This document shows, piece by piece, positions 55,826 through 64,000 of a stretch of 64,000 bases of DNA. A program made the translations under genes and the position numbers. Source of the stretch: Pyxicephalus adspersus (lineage: Eukaryota > Chordata > Amphibia > Anura > Pyxicephalidae); contig NC_092859.1 in the NCBI RefSeq assembly GCF_032062135.1, positions 66,591,339-66,655,338 of the forward strand, given 5' to 3'. The notes under the pieces are model-generated. The model saw nothing but the letters and a program-made list of their open reading frames with translations, had not been told where the DNA came from and made no database searches. Within the stretch, counting starts at the first letter, position 1; every line of letters begins with the position of its first letter.

Positions 55826-56484
55826 AAGAGGCCTGTGAATCATTCAGACTTCATTTTGCAAGTTTCTGAATCCATAGTCAAGAACCACCAACAACCATCA
55901 GGGGCTATGAATAGACCTGGACGTCGTGCTTCTATCGTTGTCAACCCAGAACGCCTGACCGCTCGTCACTTCACTGAATACATCCCACCAACCCAGAAAA
56001 GAGCAGCACCTACAAGGATGTGCGTGGTTTGCTGCTCAATGACCGATGACAGAGGAAGGAAGAAACGCAAAGAAACCAGGTTCTACTGTGCAGCACTCTG
56101 TTTCAAAATCTACCACACCCGGGATGTCTACTAAAAATGTAAATATTTTTTTTTTTATAAAATCTGCATTAATTTATCTTCTTATTTATCAATAATATTG
56201 CACCCTTGTTTGGAAAATTTCAGTTAGAAATTTTTGATAAAAACATTTTTTTTTGATAAATTACACTGTTGTGGTCTATTATTTCATTATTTTTTATAAT
56301 AATGATTTATAATTATCTGTTATATTATAATTTATGATTATAATATAATAAATAAATATATTTGTTATACCCAGGAGTTAATCCTAGGAATTACAGGCCT
56401 ACAATATAAACAAAAATTTCTATGCAAAAAAAATAGGATCACTTTTTGCATCAAAAAACTGACAGAATTAGAACGCTAGGGGGG
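55826..56484 (+). mobile_element. piggyBac 3' end, same family as 21068-23171
   Basis: The right end is AACGCTAGGGGGG followed by TTAA (56485-56488). The terminal 60 bp and the transposase C-terminus match the complete copy at 21.07-23.17 kb closely. The left part of the element is absent. Confidence 0.92.
55830..56134 (+). pseudogene. piggyBac transposase C-terminus with cysteine-rich domain
   Basis: The frame reads VNHSDFILQVSESIVKNHQQ, RPGRRASIVVNPERLTARHF, TEYIPPTQKRAAPTRMCVVC, KKRKETRFYCAALCFKIYHT and RDVY, then a stop. The Cys and His pattern is the zinc-binding cysteine-rich domain that piggyBac transposases use to bind their own ends. This domain is lost from the 21-kb copy, so the two copies complement each other as evidence for the family. 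The catalytic core is missing, so this fragment has no activity. Confidence 0.9.
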
Positions 56485-56488
56485 TTAA

Positions 56489-56945
56489 TAGGTGCATAGC
56501 ATTATAGCATCATCAAAAATTGGTTTCTCTGTATCATTAAATCATGCTAGAATAGGATAGGTTCAAATGTCTTTGGCATAAAAAGATCAGTAAAAAAGTT
56601 CTATTGCAAATTGAAATTAAAGCAAAGAAAGGATCTATTTGGAACATTTGCCATACATATCTATTTAATTTGAGAGATCTACAGACAGCTAAAAGTCTGG
56701 AAGAGTCCTATTACAGAACACTGGAATTACAATATATATAGAGAGATATTTTCTTAGAAAAAGTTCAAAACATTTCCCAGAGGATAGTGTCAAGTACAGC
56801 AATTACTTTTTTAGACATGGGATATGTGCATGCTATCTTCCTTTTTGTTATTTCAATAAAGGAACTTTGCACTTCAAAGTCTGTTATTATTGTTTATTTA
56901 AACCAGACATATCAGCACATTTTTAACATTATATGAAGGTTTTGT
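56489..56945. other. AT-rich spacer
   Basis: No feature recognised. Confidence 0.5.
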
Positions 56946-56949
56946 CAAA

Positions 56950-57372
56950 AAAAATGTGGGATTGCTTTTTACTTTTTGGGGAGACCCATCCCATCTTTAC
57001 CACTGCAGAGGTAAAGACTGAAGGGGAAACCACAGCCTCCTGGGATACATATATTAATTATCCCAGGAGGCTGTAAGTTGCTCCTTCTGTGCATGCCCGT
57101 GCATGTGTCATAAGGGGCTTTTCTAGAATGTAATAAAAAAGAGCCAATCTTACTGTGCATGCATGAGATTGGCACTTTTTTCACATTTTCAGGAAGATGT
57201 ACCACCAGATCTCACATCTGCAGAGTGCGATATGGGATGACGTAAAAAGAAGCCGGAAAAAGAAGGAAGCCTGGACTGCTCATAAACTACTGGACTCGGT
57301 TTGTGCAGGCATCCACAGTTTTACACCTGTAAAAATAAGTGTTTTTTTACCTAAAGTTCTGCTTTAATCTAC
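56950..57372 (-). mobile_element. MITE, same family as 3093-3300
   Basis: The right end is AAAGTTCTGCTTTAATCTAC, the complement of a TTAAAGCAGAACTTT end. The minus strand has GCCAATCTCATGCATGC and CAGCCTCCTGGGATA in the same order as the 3093 copy. A 16-nt-arm palindrome, ACAGCCTCCTGGGATA ... TATCCCAGGAGGCTGT, lies at 57032-57074. Confidence 0.55.
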
Positions 57373-57564
57373 CCTTCTCCTCTCTTTTAAACTCTGTAGA
57401 AAGTGCAAAAAAGTGAATGTGGGAGGAGGGGGAGTTATTATATTATACTAACCTTTCTTCAATGTTTGTAGGGTAGGGGCAACAATGTTCACCTGCCAAC
57501 AAGAGAAAGCTGAATAGCTCAAATTTAATGAAAAAATCTTATGCCACAGGACAAGATTTGGTCT

Positions 57565-57587
57565 ACTTAACTTAACTTAACTTAGAT
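57565..57587. repeat. (CTTAA)n short repeat
   Basis: Four CTTAA units. Confidence 0.85.
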
Positions 57588-57599
57588 GTGAGCTGGAAA

Positions 57600-58135
57600 T
57601 AGGACTAGGTCACCCTAGATGGGTTCTGCAGAAAGAAGCTAGGGAAATCGCTAAGTCATTAGAACACATTTTTTAAAATATGATACTTTCATCCATTCAC
57701 AAATTCTACTCCAGAAAAATCAATCATATTGCACTGGGCTGGGGAGACAATTGTAGCTTATAAATGAAACATTCATAATGTTTTGCAGAATATCTTTAAA
57801 ATATACTTTGTATTCATGACATAATATTTATAATTAAAAAGGGGGGTCCCCCTAATATTAAAACCAAGCCATGTCTTACGCTTGAAACCTGACTTGCTAG
57901 AAGGCGGGCCAGAAAGCAGCTGTGTCCCTCTTTTCACCCATACTAAACCTGCTAGAACCTGGATGGTCAAAGAAAGATGGGCAGGAGTGTGTAGACCCCT
58001 TCCTTTTGGCCATGCTAGCTCTGTTGGCCCCAGTAGCTAGAAAAGCCATCCTTGGAGAAGAAGGGCCTTTTATCCCAACAATGTAACTCCTGAATGGTAT
58101 AGAGGTCCATTGGAGGAGACCTTAGTGGAACCTAA
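57600..58135. other. Spacer
   Basis: No feature recognised. Confidence 0.45.
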
Positions 58136-58175
58136 AAGCCCCCATATTTACTTTTATTTTATTTTTTTTTATTTT

Positions 58176-58511
58176 TTTTGTATTGGATTGGATACTGGAG
58201 TTTGTATTCAATCCAATACAAAATGAGCGTTTGAATTTACCAGTTATGTACTTTGTATTAATTTTATATTATTTTGTATTGGATTGGATACGCAAGTTTG
58301 TATCCAATCAAATACAAAATAAAATTTGAATTTCCAAGTTATTTACTTTTATTTTATTTTTTTTTATTTTTTGTATTGGATTGGATACTGGAGTTTGTAT
58401 TCAATCCAATACAAAATGAGCGTTTGAATTTACCAGTTATATACTTTGTAATTTTTTGAACTATTTTGTATTGGATTGAATACAGGAGTTTGTATTCAAT
58501 CCAATACAAAA
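58176..58511. repeat. Tandem array of four hairpins, 96-bp period
   Basis: TTTTGTATTGGATTGGATAC at 58176, 58272, 58369 and (one change) 58464, each followed after 8 bases by its near-complement GTATTCAATCCAATACAAAA ending at 58223, 58319, 58416 and 58511. Periods are 96, 97 and 95 bp. The same position in sister elements holds a single short hairpin. Confidence 0.95.
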
Positions 58512-58577
58512 TAAATGAATGAGTTTCAATTTGAATTTCCCGCACACGCGCCGACGTCATCACGCACGCAGGGACGA

Positions 58578-58610
58578 GCCGTCCGGTTTTTTTTTTCTCC
58601 GCCGGACGGC
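58578..58610. repeat. GC hairpin
   Basis: Perfect 9-bp arms GCCGTCCGG (58578-58586) and CCGGACGGC (58602-58610) around a T-rich loop. Confidence 0.85.
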
Positions 58611-58869
58611 TTCTCGCTTCAGAGATCATCCGGCGCTGGAACAAGAAGGACGTGGACGATCAGCGGGACCAGGTAAGATGTCGGCCGGCTTCTTACCGGT
58701 CCCGCTGGCACCCGACGAAGGACACCCGACGCTGGAGAGGGAGATCGGCGGACGACGATCGACGGAGGACGACGCTGGAACACGAACACGACGCTGGATG
58801 AGCACAGGGGGACCAGGTAAGTGGGGATGGGAAAAAACTCGGGGTTAACCATCCTAGCCGTTTTTTTTT

Positions 58870-59217
58870 TGCCCGTACGAAGGTCGTACGATGGCTGTGG
58901 ATGCAATAAGAACACAGATTCTGATGTAAATACTTAATGCTTTCGTGCAGCCTAATTTCTCTGTCATTGCACTGCTCATTTGGGAAACATGAAAATAGTA
59001 TTTTTTCACTCTGTTCCTCCAAGTCATTTTGAAAACTTAGAACCGGCGAGCCAGCTGATGATTGAAATTCTGTGGCAGCAGTCGTATATGTTATTGAAAG
59101 CAAAAATGTGTCAAGCATAGAGTTATGGGTAAAATACAGTGTATAGGCAACGCGTATAACAGTTCTGCCTCTCTCACCTATTATTTCGTGCAGGAGTTCC
59201 TGACCTTCAGTTTCCAT
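58870..59217 (-). CDS. Unassigned open frame
   Basis: A minus-strand frame opens at METEGQELLHEIIGERGRTV (59217) and stays open for over 110 codons before entering the MITE. A possible splice donor (ATAG|GTGAGA) follows the 14th codon. No family is recognised and no acceptor is obvious, so this may be chance or an old gene piece. Confidence 0.15.
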
Positions 59218-59239
59218 GAATAAAATATAACATAAGTCA

Positions 59240-59910
59240 AAATCTATGTTAAAATATAATTAACTGTGGCTTTGCCAACCTTTTTCCCAGCGTGTTTCTT
59301 TTTTGTTTATTTTCTCCAGCAGAATAATAAATACAAATAAACTAGATATAGGAGATATATTTGCACTGCCTACTGTGTTTTTCATGCCTAATATCTTCCT
59401 AAAATAAATTAAAAATATAAAATGCTGCATGTAGAAATTTATTACCATTTATGAAAATAACTAGTGGTAGAAATTGGTTTTATAATCACCAAGATTATTG
59501 GATTTATATTGATAAGACTACTACGTATACAGGCAGAGGACAGACAAGCAGCACAAAACACTGCACAAGCAGAGGTCATGACTAGATTAGCAAAAGGATA
59601 TATTGAATATAATACCAAAGTTCACAAGGACCAACAGGTTCTGTGCTCATAAGGTGCCCTAGCATTTGTATCTGCTAGTGAGTGACAAAACCAATAACTG
59701 ATGCTGTCACACAAGTATGATGAGCATGCCATCCTCACAAGTGGAAGTACACTAGCATGAGAACAGACTGAGAATCTTCATCATTAGTCTACTCCTTGTA
59801 TACACTGCACACAAATGAGATAGGTGGTCAGTGGGAACCAAGGGTTTATACCCACCTTGACAAAAGAAAATCTTTAAGGCATGTAGAATACTAGGACAAA
59901 TAATGGGCCT
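59240..59910. other. AT-rich spacer
   Basis: No feature recognised. Confidence 0.45.
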
Positions 59911-59914
59911 AATG

Positions 59915-60345
59915 TGGTAAAGTGCTCTAACACTGTAGAAGTAGTCTATCATGGGAGAACCTGGATGATCCAACAAACCTGAAATAATTTCCTTAAGAAT
60001 CCTTTGATATTAGTTGGCAAATGTTTCCATTCCCAAACCATATTATTTCCAGGTTTGCTTGAAAACAAACTCATCTCATGAACTATGGGCCTGACCTAAT
60101 AAAGTTCTCCAAAGTTGGAGAAGATACACTTTCATCAGTGAAGCTGGGTGATTCAGCAAACTTGGAATGGATTTCTTCTATTTTCTAGCAAATGTTTTAA
60201 ATCCTGGACTAGATGCATTACAGGTTTGCTGGATCACCCAGCTTCACTGATGAAGTGAAGCTCTCCAGCCTTGGAGAGCTTTGATAAACCAGGTGCTGTG
60301 AGTCTATCTTCCCCAGTCTTGGAGAGGCTTAATAAATCAGGTTTA
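59915..60345. mobile_element. Two to three adjacent palindromic MITE copies
   Basis: The 60090-60294 copy is a near-complete palindrome: left CATCAGTGAAGCTGGGTGAT, right ATCACCCAGCTTCACTGATG, with outer AAGTTCTCCAAAGTTGGAGA and CTCTCCAGCCTTGGAGAGCT and a centre near 60192. A more decayed copy precedes it (about 59915-60085: GAACCTGGATGATCCAACAA, CCAGGTTTGCTTG), and an extra end follows (60303-60345). Probably one hAT-like or unclassified non-autonomous family. Confidence 0.8.
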
Positions 60346-60979
60346 ATGAGCTTGACCACATGTGAGTGTTGAGAGACTTAAAGAGGCATAGATAAAAAGC
60401 TATTGCTGTAAACAACATATTAATGTATTAATCCTTGTACCCACAAAGATGATTTAAATACTGCCACAAGTAATAGTTTAACAGAAAAAAACACCATAAT
60501 TTTATATCTCTAGTAACATAAAGCTAAGTGCTCACATGTATGTATTGTCTGGTCTTGTATATGCAGGGCAGAGTTTAGGGTTACCAGCTACCTTCAAAGC
60601 AAAAACCTCCTCCCTAACTGCTCTATAATGAACGTTTTTCAACCCCCAAAGCTAGAATTCCCTCTTCCTTTGTGGAAAAAAAAGCTTACCAAACTTCAGA
60701 AGCACAGCAGCATATGGATATTAGTAAAAAGAAGTATGCAAAGGTTTTGTATTGTGATACAGCAGATCAAAGAAGCAGCCTGGGAGAGCTCACCTCTTGC
60801 ATGCTTTGCTTCTGATGCCACCCTCTATGTGGGGAAGGGAACAGGATCTGCAGCTTCGTAGGGACTCTGACACATGAGTAATGTGTAGAGTGTTCTGCTT
60901 GACTGACGTATGCTGGAGCCTTTTTACTTACCTGTACCACTTTCTCCCGTCCCCTTTCTTCCCATCACTTTTTCTTATA
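60346..60979. other. Spacer
   Basis: No feature recognised. Confidence 0.45.
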
Positions 60980-61319
60980 ATAACACACTGACACCTGCGG
61001 GTATGGTAAAATTTGGCCTTAAGGCAGTTTATTAACATAATATTTTAAATAACTCAACACATTACAACTGTCAAATAATTAACCCTTTCAACTTTTCCAG
61101 TATCATAACCCCTGTCAGGTGGCAGGTCCTTGACAGGTAATGACTTTATTTTTTACCACATTAACCCTGGATCTGCGTTTACCATTGATATATTTATATG
61201 CTCCCAGCTGCCACCCTACAGCCTCAGGAACCATATCAATCCCGCACCTCCAAACCAAATTTAACAACTTAACTCCAAGTTAACCAATTTTGGAGACCCC
61301 ATACCAAAGATGGTTCTCC

Positions 61320-61480
61320 ACACTTCATAAAATTTGCCACCAAACGTTGTGCAAAGACCCTGCCCATCGGCATGATCTTGCATGGAAAGGTAAGTTTGCC
61401 CAACAGCAACTGCAGCTGGCGCAAACGCAACTTCTTTCTACCTGACGCCTTAAATTCCTAAATTCCAATGCCAAAGTGTC
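61320..61480 (-). pseudogene. DIRS-like reverse transcriptase fragment
   Basis: The minus frame reads LRLRQLQLLLGKLTFPCKIM followed by PMGRVFAQRLV, matching the LRQLQSLLGKLNFACR-x-x-PMGRVF passage in the thumb region of DIRS-type reverse transcriptases. Only about 40 codons survive before the frame passes into the non-coding tail, so this is a deletion junction. The catalytic YxDD region is not present. Confidence 0.65.
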
Positions 61481-61713
61481 GATCACTGTCCCAGAAAAGA
61501 CAGTTCCGTCACCAGACCCTCTGTCTTGTCCTGTGCCAATGGAACCTCAGAAATTGCCAAATCCACACACTCCCGCATTGAATTGCCATTGAATTTGCGC
61601 AAGGCAGAGAATCTGGAGGAATTCTGGCTTCCGGCCCCCCCAAGAAAGGGCTGGGAACTTACCTTGGCATGTCATCAAACGCATCCACAGCCCAATCTAC
61701 TTGTGATCCCATC

Positions 61714-62070
61714 TCAAGGACAGACGCACAGCCATGCGTTGCTGAAATTGTCCGTCATACTTAAGCCATGCCTGCCCACCATAAACCCTGTAAGCCTCAA
61801 TAATGCCTTCCAAATAACCAAAAAGTGCCGAGCAATGCTCCGGCGCCAGTTCCCCCACCACGCCAGTTTCCAAAAGGGCCGCGACTCCTCATCCCCGTTC
61901 CTACCCTCACTCACCCCACCTCTGTCCTGATTGAAACGTTCCAATGGGAGAAGTGAAAAAATGTCAACATACTCACCTCGCCATATTTTCTCACGCACAT
62001 CCTGTTTGAGGTGCGACCCCAGAGGCCCCTCAAAACAAACATACACCTCACCCCGCGCACTGTCACCCAC
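61714..62070 (-). pseudogene. DIRS-like upstream ORF remnant
   Basis: The minus frame reads GPLGSHLKQDVREKIWRGEY, VDIFSLLPLERFNQDRG, then FWKLAWWGNWRRSIARHFLV. A KIW-x-GE-Y/F-VDIFSLL passage followed by a Trp-rich stretch is a recurring feature of the protein encoded upstream of reverse transcriptase in frog and fish tyrosine-recombinase retroelements (known to me from those families; I cannot run a search). The later part drifts out of frame. Its role is gag-like or unknown. A deletion joins it to the reverse-transcriptase piece to the left. Confidence 0.62.
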
Positions 62071-62539
62071 ACTTACATTGTGCTACCTCCGGCAGTCCAA
62101 CATCACTGGCACGCTGTCCCCCACCGGTGTCCATCTCCTGCCCTCCCACCCCTTCACAAACCGACCCTGCCCTGCTGCCCGGACCCACCGCAGCCCCGGC
62201 CTACCCCCCTAACCAGCACCCACCCCTCTTCTACCCCCAAAGCCCAGAGCCCCTGTGTCCCTGGCCTGCAACAAATCATGTAACAAAGCCCTGACTCCTT
62301 CCAATACCCAAGGTACATCACAACCCCCCCACCCCACCTTTCCCCCGACCTAGCCAACATCCTACTGAACCTCCCCCAACACACCCCCCTCCCCGTTTCC
62401 CCAGACCAGAGCTCCACACGCTGAAGGCTTGCGGTCCCCCCACCAGTCAGGCAACTCACCATCCCACAAGACCCAGCCATCTTCCTCCTCTGCTGCCCGG
62501 CTTCTGGTGAAAGTCACTCTTCCGTTGACGCACTTCCTG

Positions 62540-62547
62540 TGACGTCA
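62540..62547. promoter_or_regulatory. CRE palindrome TGACGTCA in the DIRS-like leader
   Basis: A perfect cAMP-response element within a GC-rich leader that also holds GGAAGATGGCGCAGG (minus strand, about 62587), like a YY1/ETS-type initiator. Both could drive the element. Function is inferred from motif only. Confidence 0.4.
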
Positions 62548-62830
62548 CTGCACCCCAACGTGCTCCCTCTGACCCCGGAAGCAACCTGCGCCATCTTCCT
62601 GACGTTTGCTCCTCCCCTTCTTCGATTTCGCGAGACCCAATACTTCGTCCACCGGTAGGCCGCCTGCGGCCTGTTTTGCGGGGCGGTCTGGAGGGTCCCT
62701 TATGGGGCTCCTATTGCGGCGGGGAGCCCGTAAGACCTCAGGATCCAGGAGGCCTAACCCTCCGAGGCTGCGCCAAAACAGGATACATCATACAAAAAAT
62801 AATATTCACCTATCAAATATAGTAACTTAA

Positions 62831-64000
62831 CGCTACATTTGGCCCTAGTATCAAGTATATGTATCACAATGATATTCTGTAATCTTTATTTTTATGAATA
62901 TGTTAATGTGGATTTCTGTTTGGGTTTATCCTATTCTCATGTGAACTTTTGTTATAATATATTCCACCCTATATAATATGTAGACCGCATGTTATATTTG
63001 CAACATCTTCACCTACCCCTGGGGAAGCCTTTATCGGACGAAGCGTGTCTGGTCTTCTGGCTGTGAGCATACTTCCCTGTTTAAATTTATGCGGCCCTGC
63101 TACATATCATTGTTGTCTATGTTTTCAGTAGGTTAAGCGATGTATAACAAATAATCTATTTGATGAACATTGGATTTTCTAATAGGAGATCCCTATGTTG
63201 CACTCAGTACACGTAATGAATTACATTTTTGTGAGAATTTTCATTTTCATTGAATACAGTATTTCTTTTTGCCTAAAAAACCCTCTCTGTCTCCATTTTG
63301 TTTGTTGTTATACTGATTTGGGGCTGGCAATATCGCAAATTGAGGATAATTGTATTCACTTCGGATATAGCACTCTTCCACTATTACCACCTATACCCTC
63401 TTTCCTACAGGGTAAAGTAAACCAAAATTCTTTGTTAATAGAATTTTGAGGGGAAACAATTCTATATACACAAGATTATGCAGCACATTGATTGTTAGGG
63501 AACATACAAAGTTTACAATATTGGCAATATTGTTTTTTAAAAAAACTATTTAACTTTTCCAGCAGGTGAAATACTAACATCATGAGTTTATCCTCTAACA
63601 ACTCACACCACAACTGTTTTTTTATTGCAACCTCTCCTTCCAGCTTAATATGTGCAATTAAAACTTACTGAGAACTAAACAAAACTATTGAAAATAGTAA
63701 CTATAGAAAATCCTTAACCTGGATGTTCCCACAAATTTAAAAAGAAAAATCTACCCAATACTTTATTATTTATCCTACACTATTCTTTAATACTTTTTTA
63801 TTTCATTTTTACTCCTTTTATTAATATGAGGCAAAAAATAAACTAAAAATGGTAAATTTTCCACAGGTGTAAACTTTCCATTCATTCTTTATTTTGTCAC
63901 ATTTAAATGACAATAAATGACATTTTTGAACAAAGCAACGCAAACCTATTTCCAAATCGAAATGTTTTTTTTTTCTCAGTTTTTGTGCATTTTCATGCAA
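62831..64000. other. AT-rich spacer
   Basis: No gene recognised. Contains a degraded hammerhead-like string at 63019-63049 and ordinary AT-rich sequence to the end of the window. Confidence 0.5.
63019..63049 (+). ncRNA. Degraded hammerhead-like motif
   Basis: CTGGGGA, a short CC/GG stem, then GAAGC-GT-GTC. Two core bases differ from the hammerhead consensus (A to G in CUGANGA, A to G before the C), so it is expected to be inactive. The shared layout suggests the same ancestry as the motifs at 5211, 39898 and 46432. Confidence 0.2.

Larger units (their letters stand above)
58140..58864. mobile_element. piggyBac-type MITE with hairpin array
   Basis: The right end (minus strand CGGCTAGGATGGTTAACCCC then GAG) matches the end of the MITE at 36152 (CCGGGGTGGTAACCCCGAG). 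Next to the hairpin array is GAATTTCCCGC ... GACGTCA, the complement of the GTGACGTC ... GGGAAATTC block shared by the copies at 36 and 44 kb. The 58520-58860 part is GC- and CpG-rich. The left end is not defined. Confidence 0.65.
60985..62830 (-). mobile_element. DIRS-type (tyrosine-recombinase) retroelement, internally deleted
   Basis: Minus strand, from a GC-rich leader (about 62830-62480) through an upstream-protein remnant, a short reverse-transcriptase piece and a tail ending at AATAAACTGCCTTAAGGCC (about 61015-61035). The two coding remnants are in the order expected for amphibian DIRS-like elements. Recombinase and most of reverse transcriptase are missing. The tail recurs at 20.07-20.7 kb. 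Confidence 0.68.

Noticed and set aside
58519..58848. 109-codon plus-strand open frame, Arg/Gly-rich
   Set aside because: GC-rich non-coding end of a MITE; Arg/Gly bias comes from CGG/GGA composition, no domain.
61516..62283. Pro/His/Ser-rich plus-strand frames over the C-rich region at 61.5-62.3 kb
   Set aside because: They are antisense to the DIRS-like remnant and arise from C-rich composition.
1..64000. CRISPR arrays, tRNA or rRNA genes, bacterial operons
   Set aside because: The tandem repeats present have no unique spacers of constant length, no cloverleaf with an anticodon arm was seen, and the genome is clearly eukaryotic.

Overview
The window is vertebrate nuclear DNA, most likely from a frog (anuran amphibian). 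The reasons are very low gene density, introns, AT-rich spacers, microsatellites, assembly gaps, and a mobile-element mix typical of anurans: CR1 and L1/Tx1-type LINEs, chromodomain Gypsy LTR elements, a DIRS-type element, a Penelope-like remnant, piggyBac, ZBED-type hAT, Tc1 and Helitron. The frog call is an inference from element content, since no diagnostic host gene was recognised. No operons, CRISPR arrays, rRNA or tRNA genes were seen.

Layout, left to right. 1-1800: possible hAT leader on the minus strand, broken by an 87-bp minisatellite that runs into a gap. 2.0-6.2 kb: AT-rich spacer with a TATC microsatellite and three inverted-repeat elements. 6.2-11.8 kb: decayed L1-type LINE (minus). 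11.85-13.3 kb: CR1 fragment split by a palindromic insertion. 14.03-15.83 kb: internally deleted Gypsy with matching 5-bp target duplications (minus). 16-20 kb: mostly unassigned. 20.1-20.7 kb: tail of a DIRS-like element. 21.07-23.17 kb: end-to-end piggyBac. 23.4-24.4 kb: unassigned promoter-like and coding-like block, interrupted by a second Gypsy (24.41-27.41 kb, plus). 27.7-28.3 kb: Tc1 half, running into a hAT element (28.3-32.3 kb). 32-35.6 kb: spacer. 35.67-35.86 kb: a probable host exon on the minus strand. 35.9-37.2 kb: CR1 fragment with a piggyBac-type MITE in it. 40.12-42.78 kb: Helitron. 43.03-43.82 kb: solo Gypsy LTR. 44-44.8 kb: piggyBac fragment. 45.7-46.3 kb: Penelope-like remnant. 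47.1-50.4 kb: second L1-type LINE (plus). 50.4-53.2 kb: longest CR1 (minus). 55.8-56.5 kb: piggyBac 3' end. 57-60.3 kb: several MITEs, one with a tandem array of hairpins. 61-62.8 kb: DIRS-like element (minus). The rest is spacer.

Every transposon gene recognised here is broken by stops, frameshifts or deletions, so the window is best read as an intron or intergenic repeat graveyard with nested insertions. The items most worth following up are a 192-bp phase 1-1 exon for a heavily glycosylated extracellular protein segment, several hammerhead-ribozyme-like motifs, a 221-bp piggyBac segment copied into the Gypsy pol region, the 96-bp hairpin array, and the 23-codon repeat expansion in the Helitron. 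I found no clear evidence of a wholly new system.
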